Shown here: positions 1-6,960 of the stretch, in pieces | Position numbering within the stretch: the first letter of the stretch is position 1 | How the letters are laid out: each line of letters begins with the position of its first letter | The notes under the pieces: model-generated | Told to the model about the DNA's origin: nothing | Seen by the model: only the letters and a program-made list of their open reading frames with translations | The model's database searches: none | Assembly: GCA_964601515.1 (NCBI GenBank) | Contig: CAZRNU010000025.1 | Location: forward strand, 1-28,345 | Length of the DNA stretch: 28,345 nucleotides | Direction of reading: 5' to 3' | Origin: PWND01 sp964601515 | Lineage (GTDB): Bacteria; Bacteroidota; Bacteroidia; Bacteroidales; UBA7960 | Made by a program: the position numbers and the translations under genes

Positions 1-333
1 GACATTTGGAGCCTTAAATTTCGCATTCTTACACAAGATAAAACGATACCCTCCAATTATTTCCTTCTCGTCAGGGTCCCAAACTATAAGTTGCTCGTAA
101 GGTGCTTCAGCCGTATCATAATCATCAATGTCACAATCTTTCCCCGTACCACCACCAGCGGTACGAAAAGAGACTTCACGTAATCTGCCAATTTCCCTCA
201 TAACATTGGGAGAGTTATGAAAATTAATTACATAAATCTCATTATCCGCATTGTTAGTTTTGCGTAAAAACCTGTCCTGGCTAAGCTCCTTTTCAATTAA
301 TTTTTTGTCAACCGGAGCAATTATATCTTGCAT
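1..333 (-). CDS. glsB: GNAT-like N-acyltransferase, GlsB-like (partial, 3' end outside window)
   Basis: The first 111 codons are visible, starting at an ATG whose complement lies at 331-333; the rest lies beyond the left edge. The visible part contains REVSFRTAGGGTGKD followed by an acidic stretch (DIDDYDTAE), then YEQLIVWD and IIGGYRF. This matches the GNAT-type acyl-ACP:amino-acid N-acyltransferases (Acetyltransf_5 / OlsB / 'hemolysin-like' group). In Bacteroides, GlsB attaches a 3-hydroxy fatty acid to glycine to make monoacyl glycine lipid. The gene starts 11 bases after the stop of the upstream O-acyltransferase, so the two are probably one operon in the order expected for sequential lipid enzymes. 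Assignment to GlsB rather than an ornithine-lipid OlsB is inferred from the phylum and the partner gene; the amino-acid substrate cannot be read from this fragment. Confidence 0.68.
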   Translation of the reverse strand, partial: MQDIIAPVDKKLIEKELSQDRFLRKTNNADNEIYVINFHNSPNVMREIGRLREVSFRTAGGGTGKDCDIDDYDTAEAPYEQLIVWDPDEKEIIGGYRFILCKNAKFKAPNV

Positions 334-344
334 AGTACCGAGTT

Positions 345-1235
345 TTATTTTTTATTTTTAACAGGAACGACAAAATCTTCGTTACCATCATTCATTTTAT
401 AAACATGCTCTTTTACTATTTGAGCCCATTCAATATGAGAATAATCTTTTGTAAAGGTAGTATATGGAATAGGCTTCCCAAACTTAATATTAATTATTTT
501 ATTTTCCTGTTTAAACATTTCATCAGGCAAGAGAAACATTTCAATATTTGTTTTTATGCCAAGAAACTTTCGAAATCTTGCAAGATTATAAAAAAACTTG
601 CTATTCTTTCCATCGATATGAACAGGGATAATGTCTCTTTTATGCTGTACCGATTTAGCAATAAAACTTTTTTTCCACTCAAGATCTTTGATTCCTCCTT
701 TTTGCTTTCTGGAAACCAATCCAGCAGGAAATATCAAAACCAACTCTTCAGACTCATATAATTCCTCTATCATTCTAATACCTTCTGATGAAGTCTTTCC
801 GTGTTTATTTATAGGAGCAAACAATCCTTTAAGATTTACAAGGCCTGTAAGGAGATCGTTAACGATAAACTTCAGATCTTTTCGTTTTTTCCCTATCACG
901 TACATAAGCGCCATTCCATCAAGCCCTCCTAAGGGATGATTTGAAGCTATAATAAATCTGCCGGAAGATGGAATATTTTCCGGATTTGAGACTTGCATTT
1001 TTAATCCAAACTCATCGTTTAGAACAACATCCAAAAAGTCAAAATCTAATTTATCTTTATAAACATGAAGAGCATAATTCAGCCTTTCCTGATGAACTTT
1101 CTTCTCAAGATACCGAATTATGAATTTGGGAATAAACGCGTATACTTTCCCGCTTTTTTTTCTAAACTCTCTGTCAATATTAATGAAATCATAATATTTG
1201 ACAGATTTGTCTATCTCCTGTGCTTTTCCCGACAT
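345..1235 (-). CDS. glsA: PlsC-type O-acyltransferase, GlsA-like
   Basis: A 296-aa acyltransferase of the lysophospholipid acyltransferase superfamily. The acceptor motif is at residues 97-107 (ASNHPLGGLDG, with H100 and D106), and the second conserved block is FPAGLVSR at 169-176, in the place of the usual FPEGTRS. A conserved IIPVHIDGK follows at 202-210. No obvious membrane-spanning segment is seen, so a peripheral membrane location is likely. In Bacteroides the pair GlsB and GlsA makes glycine and serine-glycine lipids: GlsB N-acylates and GlsA O-acylates. The gene lies directly upstream of the glsB-like gene and diverges from mraZ. The spacing in motif I is HX5D instead of the HX4D typical of PlsC. 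The alternative is an OlsA-type or lysophospholipid acyltransferase; family level is secure, lipid substrate is inferred. Confidence 0.75.
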   Translation of the reverse strand: MSGKAQEIDKSVKYYDFINIDREFRKKSGKVYAFIPKFIIRYLEKKVHQERLNYALHVYKDKLDFDFLDVVLNDEFGLKMQVSNPENIPSSGRFIIASNHPLGGLDGMALMYVIGKKRKDLKFIVNDLLTGLVNLKGLFAPINKHGKTSSEGIRMIEELYESEELVLIFPAGLVSRKQKGGIKDLEWKKSFIAKSVQHKRDIIPVHIDGKNSKFFYNLARFRKFLGIKTNIEMFLLPDEMFKQENKIINIKFGKPIPYTTFTKDYSHIEWAQIVKEHVYKMNDGNEDFVVPVKNKK

Positions 1236-1272
1236 TAATTAAAAAAGTTTTCTTGTTCAAATAAGATTTCCA

Positions 1273-1312
1273 TGAAAGCAAAAATCTCCTTGCATTGCTT
1301 GAAAGCAAAAAT
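1273..1312. repeat. 13-bp direct repeat, two copies
   Basis: The sequence tgaaagcaaaaat occurs at 1273-1285 and again at 1300-1312, start points 27 bp apart, in the region upstream of glsA. Two exact 13-mers this close are unlikely by chance even in AT-rich DNA, but no known site is recognised. A regulator-binding pair for glsA is one possibility; chance duplication is another. Confidence 0.45.
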
Positions 1313-1313
1313 A
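1306..1313 (-). promoter_or_regulatory. Candidate Bacteroidota -7 box for glsA
   Basis: Read on the minus strand, this is TATTTTTG, a full match to the TAnnTTTG -7 consensus of the Bacteroidota primary sigma factor, about 70 bases before the glsA start. No TTG/TTTG -33 element is seen at the usual 17-23 base spacing, so the assignment is weak. The box overlaps the second copy of the 13-bp repeat, which would suit regulation of this promoter. Confidence 0.25.
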
Positions 1314-1515
1314 ATGATATTTTGAATAACTGCCTTGAATAGTTCTTACTTTTTTCATTTTTAATAACTTGATACTAAAAACGCTAAGAACCTGACAGTT
1401 ATAAAATTTTCAACATTTATAATTTTAGATAAAAAACCATGAAGCATTTAATTGTCGTAACATTCAGACAAAATGCATTTTGAAAATACTTAAATGTTAA
1501 GAAAAAGTTATCAAC

Positions 1516-1544
1516 AAAGTGGGAGAAAGTGGTATAAAGTGGTA
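1516..1544 (+). promoter_or_regulatory. Probable MraZ operator (three AAAGTGG boxes)
   Basis: Three near-identical 9-mers occur at exact 10-bp steps: aaagtggga (1516-1524), aaagtggta (1526-1534) and aaagtggta (1536-1544), ending 44 bases before the mraZ ATG. MraZ proteins of other phyla bind tandem TGGG-type repeats with 10-bp period just upstream of their own gene; the core here is GTGG. The helical phasing and position fit autoregulation of the whole dcw operon by the MraZ ring. Binding is inferred from the pattern. Confidence 0.8.
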
Positions 1545-1588
1545 ATTTTTTTATTATTTTAGCCACTTGAAAACCAACAGTGGAGAAA

Positions 1589-2062
1589 ATGACAAATCTT
1601 TTAGGAGAATTTGAATGCAGGCTGGACGCAAAAGCGCGTCTGACATTGCCTTCCGGCCTTAAGAAGCAGCTTGCTCAGAACGAGCAGGAAAGGTTTGTTA
1701 TTAACCGTGGATTTGAAAAAAATCTTGCACTTTATCCTGAAAAAGAGTGGGTCCAAATAACCAAAGAAATAAATTCACTGAATTTATACAACAAAAAGAA
1801 CAGGGAATTTGTGAGATATTTTTATCGTGGGGCAACTGAATTAACATCAGATGCGGCAAGCAGAATATTAATACCAAAATCACTGCAAGAATACGCAGGG
1901 ATAGACAAAGATATCGTTCTTATAGCTTATGGTCAAAGGATTGAGATTTGGGCTAAGGATGTATATGAGGAAATGCTAAATAAAGAGCCGGAAGACTTTG
2001 CAACTTTAGCAGAAGAGGTAATGGGAAAAATCAACAGAACCAATAATGAAGACCTACCATAA
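1589..2062 (+). CDS. mraZ: Transcriptional regulator MraZ
   Basis: MraZ is a ring-forming DNA-binding protein that represses or modulates the dcw cluster. The 157-aa product has the two tandem AbrB/SpoVT-like half-repeats of the family: LDAKARLTLP at 12-21 and SDAASRILIP at 87-96. I chose the ATG at 1589, because family members begin a few residues before the F-x-G/E-Y-x-x-x-LD motif; an in-frame GTG at 1580 would add three residues. Usual length is about 140-155 aa. It is the first gene of the cluster, lies just downstream of the AAAGTGG array, and overlaps rsmH by 17 bases, which suggests translational coupling. Confidence 0.95.
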   Translation: MTNLLGEFECRLDAKARLTLPSGLKKQLAQNEQERFVINRGFEKNLALYPEKEWVQITKEINSLNLYNKKNREFVRYFYRGATELTSDAASRILIPKSLQEYAGIDKDIVLIAYGQRIEIWAKDVYEEMLNKEPEDFATLAEEVMGKINRTNNEDLP

Positions 2063-2942
2063 CCCTGTTTTGCTTAAAGAATGTATTGAAGGATTAAATA
2101 TTAATCCAAATGGCATTTATGTCGACGTTACATTTGGAGGAGGAGGCCATTCAAGAGAAATATTAAACAAAATAACGGCCGGAAAACTAATTGCTTTTGA
2201 CCAAGATGAAGACGCTCTTAAAAATACAATTGAAGATGATAGATTTAACCTCATAAATGAAAACTTCAGATACTTAAAGAATTTTTTGAGGTTATTTGGA
2301 GCAATTCCCGTAGATGGCATTCTTGCCGACTTAGGAGTTTCATCATACCAGATAGACAATGCAGAGAAAGGGTTTTCTACAAGAAACGAAGGACCATTAG
2401 ATATGAGAATGAGCAAAAACAATGTATTATCAGCCAAGGAAATCGTAAATGAGTACGATGAAATACAACTTAAAGATACATTCAAAATATATGGAGAGCT
2501 TAACAATGCAGGAAAAATTGCGCAGGAAATTGTAAAAATTAGAAAAACTCAGACAATAGAAACAACAACACAACTAATGAATGTTTTAAAAACATTTGCA
2601 CCAAGAGGTAAAGAAAACAAATTTTTTGCTCAGTTGTTTCAGGCACTTAGAATCCAAGTAAACAATGAACTTGAAAGCTTGCAGGAGTTATTAAAGCAAA
2701 GCATTGAAGTGTTGAAGCCAGGAGGTAGACTTGTTGTAATTAGCTATCATAGTTTGGAAGACCGAATAGTAAAAAACTTCATGCGTTCAGGAAATTTTGC
2801 AGGTTATATTGAAAAAGACTTTTACGGCAATAATCTTTCTCCAATAAATCAGGTTGGAAAATTAATAATACCTGATGCTAAGGAAATAGAACAAAACAGC
2901 AGAGCAAGAAGTGCGAAATTAAGAATTGCAGAAAAAAATTAA
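2046..2942 (+). CDS. rsmH: 16S rRNA m4C1402 methyltransferase RsmH (MraW)
   Basis: RsmH transfers a methyl group from S-adenosylmethionine to N4 of C1402 in the decoding centre of 16S rRNA. The 298-aa protein shows the SAM-binding motif GGGGHS at 31-36, DQDEDAL at 52-58, ADLGVSSYQID at 94-104, the long conserved block around residues 187-209 (RGKENKFFAQLFQALRI) and SYHSLEDRIVK at 233-243. Length is close to that of the family (about 310). The ATG start lies inside the end of mraZ in another frame. The gene sits second in the dcw cluster, as in most bacteria. Confidence 0.97.
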   Translation: MKTYHNPVLLKECIEGLNINPNGIYVDVTFGGGGHSREILNKITAGKLIAFDQDEDALKNTIEDDRFNLINENFRYLKNFLRLFGAIPVDGILADLGVSSYQIDNAEKGFSTRNEGPLDMRMSKNNVLSAKEIVNEYDEIQLKDTFKIYGELNNAGKIAQEIVKIRKTQTIETTTQLMNVLKTFAPRGKENKFFAQLFQALRIQVNNELESLQELLKQSIEVLKPGGRLVVISYHSLEDRIVKNFMRSGNFAGYIEKDFYGNNLSPINQVGKLIIPDAKEIEQNSRARSAKLRIAEKN

Positions 2943-2947
2943 CATAA

Positions 2948-3352
2948 ATGACTGAAAACGTTTTAAAAAGTCCCGAGCAAGAAAAAAAGGGAAAACCCAA
3001 AAGCCAAGGTGTATTCCAAAGCATCCTTGACGGGTCTATCCTTCAGGGCAATAAAATGATTTCTCTACTGCCCTTTTTGTTTTTTATGACGTTTTTGGCC
3101 TTTATTCTAATATTCAACACATATTATGCTGAAAAGAAAGCAAGAAAAATTGAAGTATATCGCAAAGAAGTAGTTGAGTTACATCTTAACCATATATCAG
3201 TTAAATCAGAATTAATGTATCTAAGCAATCAGTCTGAAATTGCAAGAAAACTTAAAAGCAAAGGATTTGAGGAATCAGTTGTACCCCCAAAAATAATAAA
3301 AGAACAAAAAAGAAAAAGGTCAATCTTTTTCAGAACATTTACAGGAAAATAA
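2948..3352 (+). CDS. ftsL: Cell division protein FtsL (FtsL_2 type)
   Basis: A 134-aa bitopic membrane protein with a charged cytoplasmic N-terminus (1-38), one membrane segment at about 39-58 (rich in Leu and Phe) and a predicted coiled coil at about 61-102, ending in a lysine/arginine-rich tail. This is the FtsL layout; FtsL pairs with FtsB and FtsQ to activate FtsWI at the septum. Sequence identity to FtsL is always low, so the call rests on topology and on position between rsmH and ftsI. The gene begins 5 bases after rsmH and ends 13 bases before ftsI. The basic C-terminal tail (KEQKRKRS) is not typical of E. coli FtsL but suits the Bacteroidota variant. Confidence 0.85.
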   Translation: MTENVLKSPEQEKKGKPKSQGVFQSILDGSILQGNKMISLLPFLFFMTFLAFILIFNTYYAEKKARKIEVYRKEVVELHLNHISVKSELMYLSNQSEIARKLKSKGFEESVVPPKIIKEQKRKRSIFFRTFTGK

Positions 3353-3365
3353 ATCTTAATTTCAA

Positions 3366-5468
3366 ATGGAAAAGACAAAAAAAGAAATATTGTGGAGGAT
3401 TTACATATTGTATTTTCTTACAGCAATATTCGCTATTGCCATTTTCCTAAAAGTAATATACATACAGGTTGTTGAAGGAGAAAAATGGCGTGAGCAAGCT
3501 GTGAACACATCTATGAGATATTTCAACATCGAAGCGATCAGAGGGGATATCTGTGCAGACGATGGAAGATTGCTTGCAACTAGCATTCCGATATATGAGA
3601 TACGTGTAGATTTAAGTTCAAATGTTATAGACAGTGATATATTTTCAAGAAAAGTAGATTCTTTGGCTTTATGCTTATCCAATTTATTCAAAGACAGGTC
3701 GCAACAAGAATATAAAAACTCCTTATTACAGGCAAGAAGGCAGCAAGATAGGTATTATCTAGTGAAAAGAAATGTTTCTTATACTCAGATGAATTTGTTA
3801 AAACAATTTCCGATTTTCAACCTTGGCAGATATAAGGGTGGCTTAATAATAATTGAGCACAAACGAAGAGAAATGCCTTTTAAAAGCCTTGCTTCAAGAA
3901 CAATTGGATATGAAAGAGGGGGCGCATATGTTGGATTAGAGGGGGCGTATAGGGAACAATTAGAGGGCATACATGGAAAACGATTGATGCAGCGTACAAG
4001 TGGCGGCCTTTGGATGCCTGTTAGCAGTGAAAACGAGATAGAGCCAAAAAACGGCAAGGACATTATTACTACAATTAATATCAATATTCAAGATGTTGCT
4101 GAAAATGCCTTAAAAGATCAATTAAACAGATATGAAGCTCAGCATGGAACTGTTGTAGTTATGGAAGTTGCAACCGGCCACATAAAAGCAATATCAAACC
4201 TAACACGAACTGAAAGTGGCAGATATGAAGAAACATTTAACTACGCTATAGGCGAAAGTACTGAACCCGGATCAACATTTAAGCTTGCTTCCATGATAGC
4301 AGCACTTGAAGACAACCTTATTGACCCTGAAGATATTATCAACACCGGAGATGGAAAAATAACATATTCGGATAGAGTGATGACGGACACACGCAAGGAA
4401 GGTTTCGGGAAAATAACAGTAAAACATGCCTTTGAGGTATCGTCGAATGTCGCCATGTCTCAAATCATAAACAACGGATATAAAAACGACCCCATGAAAT
4501 TTATTAATAAATTGAGGGCAATGGGGCTCGACAAACCGCTCGGAATAGAAATTTATGGAGAAGGGGCACCTGTAATTAATGATGTAAAAAGCCCAAATTG
4601 GTCGGCAGTATCACTTCCATGGATGGCTATTGGCTATGAAGTTTCATTAACTCCTTTGCAAATACTCACATTTTATAATGCAATTGCAAACGATGGGAAA
4701 ATGGTTAAACCAATTTTTGTAAAAGAGATAAGACAAACAGGAAAAACCATAAACAGATTTGAAACTTCAACAATAAATCGTCAGATATGCTCTTCCAAAA
4801 CACTGAAGATAGTAAAAGAAATGCTTGAAGGCGTAGTGGAAAACGGCACAGCCCAATCAATAAATACTCAACTATATAAGATAGCAGGTAAAACCGGAAC
4901 TGCTCAAGTTGCAGACAGAAGCGGTGGCTACAAAAGACAGCAAGGTGTAGTATACAGAGCATCATTTGCAGGTTATTTCCCGGCTGACAACCCAATGTAT
5001 TCAATGATAGTTATTGTGCACAATCCCAAAGGATGGGCGTACACAGGCAGTCAAATAGCCGCACCTGTTTTCAAAAAAATATCCGACAGAATTTATGCTA
5101 CACATATAAATATGCCTGAGAAAGAGCAAGAAGAAAACATACTTGCATGGCTGCCTTCATTCAGAATGGCAAACATCGAAGATCTTAAAGAAATTTATTC
5201 ACATTTCGATTGCAAATTAGTCGGGATGCCACAAAATCAATGGGTTCAATCAATTGCTAATAATGACACCATTGTTTTCCGAGAAAGAGAATTCATCTCT
5301 AATCTTGTTCCAAATGTTGTAGGAATGGGACTAAGAGATGCCCTGTTTGTTCTTGAAAATGCTGGGCTAAAGGTAAGATTTAACGGAAAGGGCATAGTAA
5401 GAAAACAAAGCATAAGCCCGGGAATAAAAATATCTGAAGGAAATGAAATATTAATTGAATTATCTTAA
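3366..5468 (+). CDS. ftsI: Septal class B penicillin-binding protein (FtsI/PBP3) with PASTA domain
   Basis: A 700-aa D,D-transpeptidase that cross-links septal peptidoglycan, partner of FtsW. It has one N-terminal membrane anchor (about 11-34), a dimerisation/pedestal region (about 55-215) and a transpeptidase domain (about 235-575). Catalytic motifs are visible: STFK at 303-306 (nucleophile S303), SSN at 359-361 and KTGTA at 509-513. Residues 645-700 form one PASTA repeat (VPNVVGMGLRDALFVLENAG), absent from E. coli FtsI but common in the Bacteroidota and Firmicutes. Between the transpeptidase domain and the PASTA repeat lies an unassigned linker of about 70 residues with a cysteine at 616. 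The gene lies between ftsL and murE with short spacers. Confidence 0.96.
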   Translation: MEKTKKEILWRIYILYFLTAIFAIAIFLKVIYIQVVEGEKWREQAVNTSMRYFNIEAIRGDICADDGRLLATSIPIYEIRVDLSSNVIDSDIFSRKVDSLALCLSNLFKDRSQQEYKNSLLQARRQQDRYYLVKRNVSYTQMNLLKQFPIFNLGRYKGGLIIIEHKRREMPFKSLASRTIGYERGGAYVGLEGAYREQLEGIHGKRLMQRTSGGLWMPVSSENEIEPKNGKDIITTININIQDVAENALKDQLNRYEAQHGTVVVMEVATGHIKAISNLTRTESGRYEETFNYAIGESTEPGSTFKLASMIAALEDNLIDPEDIINTGDGKITYSDRVMTDTRKEGFGKITVKHAFEVSSNVAMSQIINNGYKNDPMKFINKLRAMGLDKPLGIEIYGEGAPVINDVKSPNWSAVSLPWMAIGYEVSLTPLQILTFYNAIANDGKMVKPIFVKEIRQTGKTINRFETSTINRQICSSKTLKIVKEMLEGVVENGTAQSINTQLYKIAGKTGTAQVADRSGGYKRQQGVVYRASFAGYFPADNPMYSMIVIVHNPKGWAYTGSQIAAPVFKKISDRIYATHINMPEKEQEENILAWLPSFRMANIEDLKEIYSHFDCKLVGMPQNQWVQSIANNDTIVFREREFISNLVPNVVGMGLRDALFVLENAGLKVRFNGKGIVRKQSISPGIKISEGNEILIELS

Positions 5469-5474
5469 CATATT

Positions 5475-6938
5475 TTGAAAAAACTTGCAGACATATTATA
5501 TAAAGCAGATCTTCTGGAAATAGCCGGGTCTACAGACTTAACTATTAAGTCAATTGTTTTCGATTCCCGCATTGTAGAAAAAGGATGCTTATTTGTTGCA
5601 GTAACAGGAACTAATGTTGATGGTCATAGTTACATTGATAAGGCCATTGAACAAGGAGCTATTGCAATAGTTTGCGAAAAATTACCCGCAACTCCTATCA
5701 GCAATATAACATATGTAAAAGTTAAAAACTCATCTTACTCATTAGGTATAATTGCGTCTAACTTTTTCGACAATCCTTCAGAAAAACTTAAGCTAATAGG
5801 CATAACGGGAACAAATGGAAAAACAACTGTAGCTACTTTATTGCATAAGATGTTTATGAAAATGGGGGAAAAATCAGGATTACTTTCCACCGTTTGCAAC
5901 AAAATCGGGAATAAAGAAATTGAATCTTCACACACAACTCCTGATGCCGTAAGCTTGAATAAACTACTAAAGCAAATGACAGAAGAAGGGTGTAGTCATT
6001 GCTTTATGGAAGTGAGCTCGCATTCAGTTGTTCAAAACCGGATTGCAGGATTAAGCTTCTCCGGGGGAGTTTTTACTAATCTATCTCAGGATCACCTCGA
6101 CTATCATAAAACTTTTAAGGATTATCTCCTAGCAAAAAAAGGATTTTTCGACATTCTACCGGCAACAGCTTTTGCGATTACAAATGTTGACGACAAAAAT
6201 GGCTGGATAATGCTTCAAAATACAAAGGCAGGTAAATATTCATACAGTTTGCATTCAATGGCGGATTACAGAGCAAAAATCATTGACAACTCAGCCTCAG
6301 GATTAGCATTAGAAGTTATGGGCGTAGAAACATGGTGCAAGCTCGTTGGCAGATTTAATGCTTATAATATTCTAGCAATTTTCTCTACAGCTTGTTTATT
6401 AGGAAAAAGCAAAAACGAAACACTAAAAGTATTAAGTGGCCTGGATGCCGTAGAAGGACGCTTCCAATTAATTGTAAGTCCGGATAAAATTAATTGCATT
6501 GTTGACTACGCTCATACTCCCGACGCACTTGAAAATGTTCTAAAAACCCTGATTGAGATTAATCAGAATAAAAACAACAAAATAATAACAGTTTTTGGTT
6601 GCGGTGGAAATAGAGATTCGTTGAAACGACCATTAATGGGATCTGTTGCAACCAAATACAGTCAGCAGGTAATTATCACAACCGATAACCCAAGATTTGA
6701 AGATCCTGACAATATTACTCAAGATATTTTAAATGGAATTGATAACATTGCCAGAAAAAAAACCCTTGTAATTCTTAACAGGAAAGAAGCAATAAAAACT
6801 GCATGTTCTATAGCCAGTCCGGGGGATGTTATTCTAGTTGCCGGGAAAGGACATGAAAAATATCAGGAGATAAATGGCATAAAACATCATTTCGATGACT
6901 ACGAATTGTTACTTGAAATATTTGGTTTAGAAATTTAG
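5475..6938 (+). CDS. murE: UDP-MurNAc-tripeptide ligase MurE, meso-DAP type
   Basis: MurE is a cytoplasmic ATP-dependent ligase that adds the third residue to UDP-MurNAc-L-Ala-D-Glu. The 487-aa protein has the Mur ATP loop ITGTNGKTT at 110-118, a carbamylated-lysine region at 220-223 (AKKG), VDYAHTPDAL at 343-352 and AGKGHE at 456-461. The motif DNPR at 404-407 is the signature of enzymes selecting meso-diaminopimelate; lysine-adding enzymes differ there. The start is TTG at 5475, six bases after the ftsI stop: the N-terminus KKLADILYKADLLE aligns with family members and there is no ATG nearby in frame. Usual length is 480-500 aa. Confidence 0.96.
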   Translation: MKKLADILYKADLLEIAGSTDLTIKSIVFDSRIVEKGCLFVAVTGTNVDGHSYIDKAIEQGAIAIVCEKLPATPISNITYVKVKNSSYSLGIIASNFFDNPSEKLKLIGITGTNGKTTVATLLHKMFMKMGEKSGLLSTVCNKIGNKEIESSHTTPDAVSLNKLLKQMTEEGCSHCFMEVSSHSVVQNRIAGLSFSGGVFTNLSQDHLDYHKTFKDYLLAKKGFFDILPATAFAITNVDDKNGWIMLQNTKAGKYSYSLHSMADYRAKIIDNSASGLALEVMGVETWCKLVGRFNAYNILAIFSTACLLGKSKNETLKVLSGLDAVEGRFQLIVSPDKINCIVDYAHTPDALENVLKTLIEINQNKNNKIITVFGCGGNRDSLKRPLMGSVATKYSQQVIITTDNPRFEDPDNITQDILNGIDNIARKKTLVILNRKEAIKTACSIASPGDVILVAGKGHEKYQEINGIKHHFDDYELLLEIFGLEI

Positions 6939-6960
6939 GTATAACACTTAAAAAAACATT

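Larger units (their letters stand above)
1236..1588. other. Intergenic region between divergent glsA and mraZ
   Basis: A 353-base AT-rich region with no credible gene on either strand. It must contain the start signals for both glsA (leftward) and the dcw cluster (rightward). Visible in it are a 13-bp direct repeat near the glsA side, one candidate -7 box facing glsA, and the triple AAAGTGG array near mraZ. A further inverted pair with the same core, CCACT at 1563-1567 and AGTGG at 1579-1583, flanks the mraZ translation start. No convincing -33/-7 pair facing mraZ was found. Confidence 0.7.

Noticed and set aside
405..939. Open frames on the plus strand opposite glsA (405-761 and 631-939)
   Set aside because: They lie fully antisense to a recognised acyltransferase, encode low-complexity Phe/Ser/Ile-rich products with no known motif, and overlap one another.
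1508..1516. TTATCAACA, one mismatch from the DnaA box TTATCCACA
   Set aside because: A single near match in AT-rich DNA, with no cluster of boxes, no dnaA/dnaN nearby and no origin features.
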